DNA of 12,717 nt from Planoprotostelium fungivorum (GCA_003024175.1 MDYQ01000404.1:1-12717), one strand, 5' to 3'. Positions 1 to 9,401 are shown, numbered from the stretch's first letter. Translations and numbers: made by a program. The notes: generated by a model from the letters alone, not told the origin.

Positions 1-999
1 ATCATCATGATCGTTCTCACGTCAGACCAGAAACGTGCGAAGATGTATTGATCTTCCTCCGTCACTTGCTCTTGCAACGAACCGTTCACGATGGTAGACG
101 AAGCGGTGCAACGGTTGAGCCTGATGATGCACAGCTCACCCCTCTTCAACATCCTCCGCGCAGGTTTCGTTCCAGCGATGGATGCCGCCACTTTTCTGAC
201 TTCGCTCGCGATACTCTGCCTCATGTCATCGACGTGATGTCGAAATGTACGATGTGAATCTCTCTCCACCTTATCGTCCTTCATGGTGGACCACTTGATG
301 ATGAGATCAGATAAAGATTGTCCGTTGAACGATTCAGTGGCGTCGGCCTCGTTGAAATGTTTCTCTACCAATTGTAAGATAGAGCGAGAGGGAGTCAGAC
401 CCAAGAGACTGTTGTCGGGGTCCATTTCGTGAGTACAGAGATACTTGACCAGTTCTTTGTTCAGATCGACCTGATCGAGATGAGTTGAATGACGATGATG
501 CGGTGATGTTCACCAGCTCTTGATCGTCCGTCGGTAGTGATTGGTTCATAGAACCTATCCTATCGAGTGTCAGAGGAATCAAGTGATGATGGTGACGATT
601 GCACTGTGATGATCACCTGGACACGTATCTGTAATAGAAGAGGACCTTCTTCAGAAGCGAAGAATAGTTTGCGGGTTCGAATAATGTTTCTGTTATACAA
701 AGACGCTTATAAAACAATTGAGCCCAAGAGGTGAAGTTTTGCTCTTTCATCAGCTGCATATCATCAACATCATCTTGCATAAAATAGGCGGAAATCACCG
801 TTTTGACGTCTCTGAGGAACCGTTTGTACTGTTCACAAAAATACTCTTTGTCATCTAACGCAGTCAAAGTTCTTCTCCTTCCTCCTACCTACGCTATGTC
901 ATTTATGCTAGTTAACCTCGACGCTCGACACACTTGCACTCTTCCTTCTTTAAATGAGCTTTGTGATCCATCTTCTGGCTCAGCATCCGGCTCAGGCAT
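1..999 (-). CDS. Unrecognised multi-exon protein, 3' end outside window
   Basis: I do not recognise this protein. Proposed exons, in reading order on the minus strand, are 999-940, 888-617, 559-514, 470-140 and 70-21; positions 20-1 begin with GTGAG and look like the start of a further intron. Phase holds at every junction. The start is the ATG at 999, giving an acidic N-terminus (MPEPDAEPEDG). The first intron (889-939) is needed because the next exon has no ATG and a stop just upstream. The visible product, about 250 residues, is soluble, charged and mostly helical, with no signal peptide or membrane segment. The 71-139 intron is the least certain: its length is a multiple of three and the frame stays open if it is retained. 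The gene diverges from the LRR gene at 1315. Confidence 0.55.
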
Positions 1000-1314
1000 G
1001 GCTAAGTAACTTTAATCTCCGCCGACCATCTGAAACGATCTTCTCACCCGACACACGTTCGAACAGCTCCTCTATCTTAGTGCCATTCGATCGGCGCTGT
1101 TGTCTCTTCGCCGCCGCGCGCCACATCGCATGTGGAGTGTTATGATGGCACCTGCCTGGGAATCAAAGGACCTCCAGTGGTGATTTGGATGATCGCCGTT
1201 GTTCTCGGTTTTGGAGGGGTGGCATCTACAAGCCTCTCCAGAGATGCGTTGGAGGTTGTAATTTCCCGCGCTTTGGATGAGTCGCAACGACAGGCTTAAA
1301 ACTGAGCTTGTTGG
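1000..1314. other. Intergenic region between divergent genes
   Basis: This stretch separates the divergent starts of the unknown minus-strand gene and the plus-strand LRR gene, so it should hold both promoters. Short open frames cross it on both strands but none continues through plausible splice sites into a longer protein. I see no clear TATA box, RNA gene or repeat. Confidence 0.5.
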
Positions 1315-2705
1315 ATGAGCATCTCCCTTTCTTTTCGAGGTCTTGGGATAAGAGATCTAGAGGATGAAGTTCGGGTGAGGCTGATGGGTGACGCGGGTGG
1401 AGCTGACGGGCGGTAAGGCAACGCTAGAGATTGAGGGGATGAATCCAGACACCATAGAAGAGCTCGTGTTGTCTGACAATCACATCTCATCCACAGTATG
1501 TCTAAACCATTTTCACAACTTGACCGTGTTGGATCTGTCGTTCAATAAGATAGGTGAGCGTGCTCTTGATAGCTCCCAAGGTGATATCAACAGAGGTGTT
1601 GCGAGGGCTGCCGCCAACACTGATGAGATTGAACGTATCTTCCAATCGATTAAAGAACATCATCGACATAGATCACCTCGTCCAACTTGTGGAGCTAGAT
1701 GTCTCACATAATGAGATCACCAATCTAATTGGCCTTCGCACGAATTCGGAATTACGCACTCTACGTCTGGCTGATAACAAGATCTCACGGATACAACACA
1801 TCGAACATCTGATACAGTTAGAGAGGTGAAGTCACCTCGAGAGTGAAGTTCGTGACTGTTTTAGCCTGGATTTGCAACGTAATCGCATCTCTCTCACCGA
1901 AGATTTTCGATGTTTATCATACAACTCGAGACTGAAGAATCTCGTCTTGGAAGGTAACCCTGTGGACAAGTGATGATGAATCACACCACATCGTCCCACT
2001 CATCATCCTACACAGATTAGCATTTTACAAATACGCCTGCCGCAGCTTGCTGCCGCATCTGGTTACATTCGATGGAGCCAGTGAGATGTCTTGATCATCA
2101 TTGGGCACGGTGGATTGACCGTTTCAGAATTACCCAACCCAAAGGGCTCCACCCAATTGGGTAAAAAAGGTCAAGTTTCCGTGCGAAAACCTAATCCCAA
2201 GCCAAAACCGACCATTCTGAGTCCGACTGTCTCTTCAGCGGGTCGAGAAGCTATCACCATAGCTCAATTCAATGGAGCTCCTTCTCCATCACTTTCCAAG
2301 CGATCGACCAGTGCGTCGATGAAGAGAGCGTCGTCTCAGACAGCAATGACAAAATCGAGTGCCACGCGAGCGTTGGAAGATTTGAATGTATCAACAGAAG
2401 AGAAATCATTCATCACCATGGAGAAGGAAGTTTTGGAAGAGGCAGAGGAGAGAGAGATATTGATGGGGCAGACACCAACTTGGATGATGCTGACAGATTC
2501 AGAAAAGTTAGCAAAGATACGAGCAGGTAAGAAGATCAGTACAATTACACGGAGGTGATCGAATGCAGGGATCATCATGCTGATCGCGGAGAAACGGAGG
2601 GATATGGACAGAACGGAGAGAGAGAGAGCGAACTATGACCCCGATCAATGGAGGCAAGTGCTCGCTGAGGATGATCAGCAACAGAAGAGGCGCGGGCTCA
2701 TCTGA
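1315..2705 (+). CDS. SDS22-like leucine-rich-repeat protein
   Basis: Exons 1315-1374, 1418-1553, 1594-1825, 1865-1969, 2016-2080, 2128-2526 and 2569-2705 join in phase to give 377 residues. About six LRRs of the 22-residue SDS22 type lie at roughly residues 33-175 (LVLSDNHI, LDLSFNKI, LNVSSNRL, LDVSHNEI, LRLADNKI, LDLQRNRI). An LRR-cap-like segment follows near 176-200 (LEGNPVDKLAFYKYACRSLL). The remaining half is Ser/Thr/Lys-rich and then charged and helical, ending in QQQKRRGLI. There is no signal peptide or membrane segment, so it is probably a cytosolic or ciliary scaffold; many proteins of this class are, but the exact orthologue is not clear. The first intron could instead end at 1402, which adds five residues. 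Confidence 0.8.
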
Positions 2706-2878
2706 GTCGCGACGATATAAAGAGACTGTAAGATGAAGAGTAGACAGGGGGATCGCCATATTATAAGACATGGCAGAACCGAGTTGAGTATATTTACCAG
2801 CAGCCCGTCATGCGTCGACGTGAACATAAACATGTAATATTTTAAAAGATTTCGTTGTACGCAGCCAGAAATCGACCA
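2706..2878. other. 3' flank of the LRR gene
   Basis: This stretch is AT-rich and non-coding, between the LRR stop codon and the left inverted repeat at 2879. It holds the motif ATGTAATATTTT with a downstream CGTTGTA (2832-2859), which recurs after the large gene at 9323. Nothing else is supportable. Confidence 0.5.
2832..2859 (+). promoter_or_regulatory. Candidate 3'-end processing motif after the LRR gene
   Basis: ATGTAATATTTT at 2832-2843, followed by CGTTGTA at 2853-2859, starts 127 nt past the LRR stop. The same two words occur in the same order 133 nt past the stop of the large RAG1-like gene. TGTAA is a known polyadenylation signal in some algae; using that analogy here is inference. 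Confidence 0.35.
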
Positions 2879-2912
2879 CAAGGCAGTTTACCGCGGGGGA
2901 ACGGTGCTCGAA
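2879..2912 (+). repeat. Left terminal inverted repeat
   Basis: CAAGGCAGTT, a 17-nt spacer, then GCTCGAA. It matches the reverse complement of 9380-9413 perfectly in both blocks with identical spacing, plus 5 of the 17 spacer positions, 22 of 34 in all. The match stops sharply outside 2879. The proposed start codon of the first element gene lies just inside, at 2918. Confidence 0.55.
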
Positions 2913-2917
2913 GCGGC

Positions 2918-4203
2918 ATGCACATCCTCATTCCAATAAAACCCAAACACGAAAAAGATGGCGATGAGGTCATTATTCAACAGAGCAAGTTGGTAACAAG
3001 TAAATTCGAGGTGACTGTAATTCTTTCATGAATTCTGTATTACGGAATCGTTTTCGAAGATCTCCTAACATGATGCAGCCAAAGACATTGTTGGACGCAG
3101 TTCAAAGATGAACTTGACAATGCTTACTGTTCACTATTCTCCTATTCCAAGATCGATCGTTTCAAAGGACATCAACATACAACTCGATGGCCAGAGAAAA
3201 CGGAAGATGGACACTCCAGTTCGAGTCATCAAGAAGCGACGGAGCATCACAGGCGTTCCACCGTCATCATCGGCTGTGCCTGTATGTTCATCAGATACAC
3301 CTACCATCATCAAGGAGCTTAGTGATGCTCACATTAACACGGTGAAGAGTTTGGGTCATTGTGAGATGGAAGTCAAAGATGCATCTCGATACATCAACAT
3401 TCCTGTTCCGCAGGGGAAGAATCCGATCCACCCAGACAACGATACAATTGTTGACGACAGAATCGGCCCGCACTCTTTTTGGGTGAGTTCCTGATCTTTG
3501 ATGATGATTGTGCTGAATGATGTCAGATGACACACCGGCAGACATCACGAATTTTGGCAGAGGCAAAAGCGTGCGATGAAGTACACAAGGTCCTCCTCAT
3601 GTATGTCGATACGGTTTGGTGCCGCACATCTCGTGTCACTCTGAATGAGAGGCTTCAGGTGGGGGAGACGAAGAACGGAAGGTGCATCCCGCTTGGTGAG
3701 AGTGTTTCTCTTGTAGTCTTATTGATTGAAGACATAGGGAGCTGTGCTCTTGGTCCCTTCCGTTTTGTAATGACGAGGGACTTTGTGACCAGCAAAGTGG
3801 CAATGGTGAGAAAGAGGACGAGAATTGACACTAAAATGAAGACCGTGGAAATGTTCTCGTACCAGTGAGTTTTGTGGTCTGATGATGATGGCTGATTGAG
3901 CTGCAGATTCAATTGGAAGTCAGATCATTGGAATCGGGGATTTCCAAGGCTGTTCACAGATGAATGCTGGTATAATCGGGATGTTCAACTAGGTGAGTCT
4001 CATCTTTGCATCAGAAATGACTGTCTATAGCACCAACACGTGGGAACGATGGAACTGTCCACCTTGGGTCACGAACACGATCCTTCTACACGATGCTGAA
4101 GTTCACCATCTGCTCCAGAACAAGTCGAGTATGGTTCGATTTCGAACAGGAGTCACAGAGACTGGAAACAACTGGAGAGGGGAGCGCGTGGCTTCGTGCG
4201 TAA
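2918..4203 (+). CDS. Unknown basic protein in the candidate element
   Basis: I do not recognise this family. Exons 2918-2999, 3079-3482, 3527-3695, 3738-3864, 3907-3992 and 4031-4203 join in phase to give 346 residues. The first intron (3000-3078) is 79 nt, longer than most here, but has a good branch-point-like CCTAAC before its acceptor. If it is wrong, the start would be the in-frame ATG at 3108. A bipartite nuclear-localisation-like stretch, QRKRK and then KKRR, lies at about residues 66-82, suggesting nuclear action. The C-terminal half is rich in Trp, Arg and Cys (FNWKSDHWNRGFPRLF, DECWYNRDVQL). I see no kelch repeats or PHD finger, so it is not an obvious RAG2-like partner. It lies upstream of the RAG1-like gene in the same orientation, inside the same inverted repeats. 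A helper role is inference from position only. Confidence 0.65.
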
Positions 4204-4724
4204 ATAAAAAATATGTAATGAGTTTGTTTTTTGAATTGTAACGGCCTGCCAACCGACGAACAAACAAAAACTGGCCAACCGCCGATCGACCACAGGATCT
4301 TATCTCGAAGAGCCGCAATTCAGCGTTCGCATGTGGCCTCAACATCTTTAAGATGGAGAGGGAATCAATGTGAGATTGAATAATGCATCAAGAAGGAGAC
4401 GAGCTACGAGAACTTGCAGATCACAATCTCCTGGTTACTCTCTCATTCTCTATTCACTCAAACCTCTTCCTCATCATACGCTGTTCCGGCATCCTTAACT
4501 CTTCGCAGTTGATTTGTGTAATGACTGATATTACTCTTCCGCTGTATCACTAAGATATCTCTCAAAGGTAATCCATCGATGTGTAATGATGATAGATGTT
4601 GAACATCGCTGTAGAGATAGTCACGTGACCTTTTTCGAGGAATCGCCTTGAAGAATTATGAAGACTTCAAAGGAAGAACACGGAGAGCAAGCATGAGAGA
4701 TGGAGAGGGATTTCATCGGAGAGT
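4204..4724. other. Non-coding spacer between the two element genes
   Basis: About 520 nt with no supportable gene. It contains a TGTAAT word 11 nt after the upstream stop (4214-4219), two imperfect copies of a GCCAACCG word near 4248 and 4275, and a perfect palindrome GTCACGTGAC at 4620-4629. It presumably carries the terminator of the first gene and the promoter of the second. Confidence 0.5.
4620..4629. promoter_or_regulatory. E-box palindrome upstream of the RAG1-like gene
   Basis: GTCACGTGAC is a perfect 10-bp palindrome containing the bHLH/bZIP core CACGTG, about 95 nt upstream of the ATG at 4725. It would suit a promoter-proximal activator site. This rests on sequence and position only. 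Confidence 0.3.
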
Positions 4725-7700
4725 ATGAGGAGTGCATCAAAAGAAAAGACTCCAACAGAGGTGACCCCATCGACCTCATTGACGCCACCCTTTTGTGTCA
4801 CCGCCACCGGTGAGAGATTAGGTCAGCTCACAACTGATGAATTGCAGAGACCGACTTGGAAGCCGAACAGCACCTGCAAAGCAGTTCAAAAAAGTTGTCC
4901 TTGTAGAGGATCATCATCGATACGTCACACTGCAATGTGGCTTCGATAAACTTCGACTCTGGGACCCCACTTTTTTTGACGGGTTCATCAAACAAGCTCG
5001 ATCATGTGAGCTCATCTTTTCAATGTCATGCCCACCAACCTTCATCAGTGAACACAGAATTAAACAGACTTCGATTGCTTACCACAGATATGGAGTTACG
5101 GATCGCTGAGCACCACGACAACTGTCGTGAAGTACCCTCTTCAGGTTTGATAAATTAGTCAATCTGTATCAACGATCGCTTCACAGATGATCACATGCAC
5201 CCTGATGATCTGCCTGATCTTGACGCCCACTCTTGCACCAACGAAGACCTCGATCTACAAGAGGGCGAAACGAGACCGCGTCTTCCAGTGAGCACGCTCT
5301 TGATCATGATGGAGCTGACGTTTCAACCAGGAAGTATCGTCTCCGCCTCAGAGTGCTTCTGCCATTGAAGTACAACCTGTGGACGCGTATATCTCTGAAT
5401 CGCCGTCGAAGCTGTTTGCTGGGAAATGCTTTCACATCCCCAGTCCACCGCGAACAAAAGAGGTTGAAGCGTTCAGGAAGAAGATTATATGCCATGGAGG
5501 ATCAATCAAATCAGCCCTATCCTCTGACGTGAAATTATCCATTTTGTACAAAAATCCTCACGCACAGGCAGGTCACGCACGTGATTCAATGGACGCCTGA
5601 TCCTCCTAAGAACATGGCCACTTCTGCAGCTGTTTACGTCACATCCCAATTCGTCCACGCTTGTGTTGACGCTGGAGAAATTCAAAAAGAAGAGGACTTT
5701 GCAGCTTCCACAAAGCGCCCTACACAATCTGATCTTGTGTGTCATCATCAATGGTGTCCTCATCATTCTCAACCGTGGAAGTACATCGATTCAACACGGC
5801 AGATCGACTTTAGACCATTGGGTATGCACTGTAGGTGCGGTGAATCTGTACTTTACGTACACATAAACTCCCGCCCAAAGGAGAAGTTGTCTCAATCAGA
5901 GAGACAAGCCGCAAGACAAGGCGGTATTCGAAACATGAAGGATAGGAACAAGAGGAAGAGGTTGCGCGATCACTGCCTTACAGTTCGTAACATTCTGTAT
6001 CCAATGCTTGAGCTACGAGGAATTCACTCTGTTGATTTCTTCACAGATTGGGTGAGCGAGCTCAATCGCATCTCTCTTATTTACTTTCCTGCAGGCTGAA
6101 ACATTTAAGGACGATTTCAAAGAGGTAATCACTCAGTTGGTACACGATGATACAATGAGATGTATCGTCTTAGAGGCCTGTGGGATTGAACCAAGCCGAC
6201 GAGGGGCTCCATCCTCTCGTGACGTAATATATGCCAAATCTTGGATAGGGTTCAGTTTAGACATGTGGGACAAGTGAGCCATCATCTATCACCACCGAGT
6301 GATCATCACCTGATCCTCCTTGGCAGGCTACGTCGTATCCTAAGATCAGATGTACCTCCACGATCTGAGGTCGCCAAAGAACAGAGCGAGATCAATAAGA
6401 AGATCCGAGAGGACATGCACGTGGAATCCACTGGTACAGCACCCAAAGGCTCAACAGGCTACCGGGTGGATGTAATCGAGCTGATGAGAAGGCTTGTTCA
6501 AATTGAGCGCACTTTCCGTCGTTTACGTGAGCCACACAAGAACCAGCAAATGATTCAAAGATATCGATGGAAGATATCATTGGATGGACGGGATTTTCAA
6601 GGTGACGATCCTAATATCACGACTCTGATCTATTGTAGGTGGGGAGACTGTATTGACGATAACTCCACTCGATTTTACCTCAATGAGTCCTCAATCTCGC
6701 GATTCTACCTTTCCAATCGGTGAGATCCATCCTCATGCATCATCTGATGCGATCTTTAGCAGTATACCATGGGACTGAGAAAGCGGAAGATATCAAGTTT
6801 CACTTTACGCACTCCATGAAACAGTTGGCAGAGGCACAGATGAGAAGCGAAACTCGAGAATACATATTGGGCCACACCAACAAACGTACAAGAATACCAA
6901 GGCAAACAGAGCACTCACCAAGCGAGTCCATGGAGTCATCACAGAGCGAGCCAATCGGGTCATCATCGCATGGGCCATCATGCGGGTTGAACGAGTCATC
7001 ATCTTGCGAGCAAATCGAGTCATCAACGCGTGGGCCAGGAGAGTCATCATCGTGCAAGCCGATCGAGTCATCATCCTGCGAGCCGATCGAGTCATCATCC
7101 TTCCAGCCGATGGGGTCATCATCCTGCGAGCCGATGGAGTCATCATCCTTCCAGCCAATGGGGTCATCATCCTGCGAGCCGATGGAGTCATCATCCTGCG
7201 AGCCGATCGAGTCATCATCCTGCACACCAATCGATTCATCACTGGTTGAGCCAATGGAGTCATCAACACACGGACCAAGGGAGTCATCACACGGGCTGAT
7301 GGAGCCACCGTCGTGCAGGACAAGGGAGTCATCAGCGAATGATGAGGTGGAGTTGTCTTCAGTTGTATATTCTAACTTCACAAGGGTCTAGGATCAAATC
7401 GTGGCGCTCTATTTCAATACACAGTGGTGTTTGATATGAAGGCTTTAGGAGAAACCACAGACTTGTACAAGAAGGTCTTGGTTACAGCCAACGGTGCAGA
7501 TCAACAAAAGAGCTTATTTTGTCATTTCTGTGAGGCCCATCGAGACACCATTGGACTATTTGATGGAGGAGGAGAGCAACGTGACGTCAGATTCACTCTT
7601 GATGGATGGGACACACTAGGTCTAGAGTGGTCGTCCATTGGAGAGAGGAGAACAATGGAATACAACATCATACCATGTGGGCTCCATTCCAAACAGAGGA

Positions 7701-9190
7701 TAGTGGAGTCGCTCCTGAGGATGACGCTGACCAAGTGTTCAACAGTACAATACAGAGGAAGAGAATCACCAGCAACAGAGGTGACACCCACCTCTTTACA
7801 CATCTCATAATTCTCAGATCTTTCAGAAACGATTTCAAACAATCTGTAGATGTAAGAATTGGAAATTTGGCCTGAAGGAGAATGACCCGTTGGACATGGT
7901 AGATCTACCAACCGTTGACATCCGACTCTCTGGAGATCAAGCGGACAAAATATTGAAGAATCACGAGGTTTTATTTGAGGGTCTCTACACACTCCCTGAC
8001 TATGAGCTGTGGGAACACTGGAGGTACCTTTACCAAGTCTTCATCGATGCACCTGCATTCAAGTGAGTACTGAAATGTATCACATCTCATCATATGTAGG
8101 ATCACTGAAGGAATTACAACACTCATCCTTGGTGACCTGTTGGGGAACATCAAGAGGTTGATGCCTCTTTGCTTTACAAAAGAAACCATCCGGGCGTGGT
8201 ATATTCACGTCATATTGGAACACCTTCCGTTCATCTTAGACAAGGCTGGCAGCATCAGCTTATTCTCTAATCAAGGTGAAGCTGTCGTCATTCATTAGGA
8301 TTGATCGAGTGCAAGGAGCTGAGGCATTCCATCATCTTAGCAAGCTTCTTTCAAGATATACAACTAATGGAGGAACTCAAATGAGGAAGGGCACATTAGT
8401 CACATCTGATCCTATGGAAGATGTTCTCATTGCTATCATGAGGTGAGAGACAACAGATGATGATCTGATCCGATGTAGACGGGTGTATATGTGTGACGAG
8501 TTCAATCTACAATGGCACGGTCTCGCATCTCATCCAGAAGAGTTTGAACCCCTAACACCTGTGAAGAGAGATTCATCAGGCATGGTCATTGAGGAACCCC
8601 CACTCAAGAGGTTGAGATTAACTTACGAAGAGGAGAACCTGTCAAAAAGAAACCACCGCGAGACAGAGGCTGATAGAAAGAAAAGAGTACAAGAGGTGTT
8701 GGGAGACATCCATGAATTCCAAGTGTGGTTAGAATGGATTGCTATCACTGAAAGGATACCAGGTGAGTATACCTCATGATGTCGGAGTGATCGTCTTCAG
8801 AGAATCCCGATTTGTTGAGACAGTGGGTCAAAGAGAGTCAACCGTCTGTTCCTACAGATGTGTCTGATCCATCCAACACTACTCGACCTGACCGCATTCC
8901 CCTTCGTCTTCCAGCCACTCTCCTCTCACAGAAAGACAAAAGGTGATCAACACAAACAAGAAGATATTCATGTGAGCAGAAAACTTAGGAAGAGGGATCA
9001 ACAGAAGAGAAAGCTTCAATCTGAGGCGAAGCGAGGTGCTACAACTCAGGATCGGAAGGTGGATCAGGATCAGTCACACCGGGGTGTGCACAATCAGAGT
9101 TCAAGAGAAATCAATTCCACGAAACTTTTGAGCAAGAGAGATCTTGTCAATGTCTCTCGTCCACATTCAGAGGAAGTCAACGAATCATAA
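4725..9190 (+). CDS. RAG1/Transib-like DDE transposase with N-terminal BRCT domain
   Basis: Seventeen exons join in phase to give 1265 residues: 4725-4760, 4822-5005, 5049-5144, 5187-5287, 5331-5528, 5572-6051, 6095-6273, 6327-6601, 6639-6719, 6760-7346, 7385-7780, 7818-8062, 8100-8275, 8316-8442, 8479-8762, 8801-8942, 8980-9190. Residues ~166-251 form a BRCT domain (LFAGKCFHI, HGGSI, VTHVI, then VYVTSQFVHACVDAG). A basic helical region follows (RNKRKRLRDH). The core has D511 in SLDGRDF, D765 in TTDLYKKV, CHFC (C785/C788), IHVILEH (H989/H994) and E1014 in NQGAEAFHH. These match, in order, mouse RAG1 D600, D708, C727/C730, H937/H942 and E962. RAG1-family enzymes nick DNA and form hairpins at element ends in the nucleus. 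Residues ~597-735 are a tandem-repeat insertion, and the C-terminus is very basic. The two-D spacing, less the insertion, is close to RAG1. The splice model is strong, the RAG1 assignment good, and activity unproven. Confidence 0.75.
5493..5709 (+). other. C-terminal half of the BRCT domain across an intron
   Basis: The frame breaks here unless 5529-5571 (43 nt, GTGAAA to CAG) is removed. Splicing turns HGGSIKSALSSD into a run continuing VTHVIQW, the expected BRCT strand, then the VYVTSQFVHACVDAG helix with its hydrophobic spacing. BRCT domains bind phosphopeptides or other BRCT domains, typically in DNA repair. Confidence 0.75.
6924..7336. repeat. Coding 24-bp minisatellite in the transposase-like gene
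   Basis: Tandem units of 24 bp built on GAGTCATCATCCTGCGAGCC encode an 8-residue unit, ESSSCEP followed by I or M. The outer copies are degenerate. Two adjacent 48-bp blocks, 7091-7138 and 7139-7186, differ at one base (7109 against 7157), and the change is silent (proline). The unit contains no stop in several frames, so long open frames on both strands here are artefacts. It lies between the first and second catalytic aspartates, in a position that would be a loop of the RNase H-like fold. Confidence 0.9.
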
Positions 9191-9322
9191 ACCTCATGTG
9201 TCCTCCGAAATCATGATCTCAAATGCGCATCCGAAGATCTCGAAAGAAATACGCACCTTCGTGACTCATAATGTATTCATAAGAAGAAAGGTTGAACGAG
9301 TGAAGGAATGAGATGGATGACG
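9191..9322. other. 3' untranslated region of the RAG1-like gene
   Basis: Non-coding sequence between the TAA ending at 9190 and the candidate 3'-end motif at 9323. I see no RNA gene or repeat in it. Confidence 0.4.
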
Positions 9323-9346
9323 ATGTAATATTTTTATTGCGTTGTA
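9323..9346 (+). promoter_or_regulatory. Candidate 3'-end processing motif of the RAG1-like gene
   Basis: ATGTAATATTTT at 9323-9334 and CGTTGTA at 9340-9346 start 133 nt after the stop codon. They repeat the arrangement seen after the LRR gene at 2832, with a 5-nt rather than a 9-nt gap. A polyadenylation or termination role is inferred. Confidence 0.35.
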
Positions 9347-9350
9347 AAAT

Positions 9351-9401
9351 GGGCCTTCCCCTCGGGGAGAACCCCCCGGTTCGAGCCCGATCTATAGGCC
9401 C
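9351..9401 (+). other. Compact fold with a pol III B-box-like sequence
   Basis: GGGCC (9351-9355) can pair with GGCCC (9397-9401). Inside are a TCCCC/GGGGA hairpin (9357-9368) and a short CGG/CCG stem holding a TTCGAGC loop. GGTTCGAGCCC (9378-9388) fits the B-box consensus GGTTCGANNCC. At 51 nt it is too short for a normal tRNA, and I find no A box or anticodon arm. It could be a tRNA relic or part of the element terminus; it overlaps the right inverted repeat. Confidence 0.35.

Noticed and set aside
3655-3912. Minus-strand frame with a hydrophobic run resembling a membrane protein
   Set aside because: It is antisense to exons of the companion gene, whose plus-strand frames join in phase through several introns.
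2918-4203. Companion gene as a RAG2 homologue
   Set aside because: No kelch repeats, PHD finger or acidic hinge are visible; the link would rest on neighbourhood alone.
2871-4294. Direct repeat ATCGACCACA at 2871 and 4285 as edges of a smaller element
   Set aside because: Matches of 10 bp are expected many times by chance in a window this long. The match has no extension and no inverted partner.
6601-6762. Apparent frameshift between the first catalytic region and the AVYHGTEK segment
   Set aside because: Removing an intron at 6602-6638 restores a continuous frame (LTITPLDFTSMSPQSR, then FPIAVYHG). No damage to the gene is needed.
6924-7336. CRISPR-like repeat array
   Set aside because: The units are directly adjacent with no unique spacers, they are in frame in a eukaryotic coding exon, and there are no cas genes.
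6800-7381. Long minus-strand open frames opposite the minisatellite (about 193 and 175 residues), and extra plus-strand frames
   Set aside because: The 24-bp unit lacks stops in several frames, so all of them stay open by composition. Only the frame that splices into the conserved core on both sides is supported.
7424-7810. Separate small gene starting near 7424
   Set aside because: There is no ATG at that point. The frame continues upstream through GALFQYTVVFD to an intron acceptor at 7384, so this is an internal exon.
8276-8298. A 23-nt intron ending at the first TAG
   Set aside because: It leads to a frame that stops soon after. The 40-nt intron 8276-8315 gives NQGAEAFHH and a long open frame matching the RAG1 pattern.
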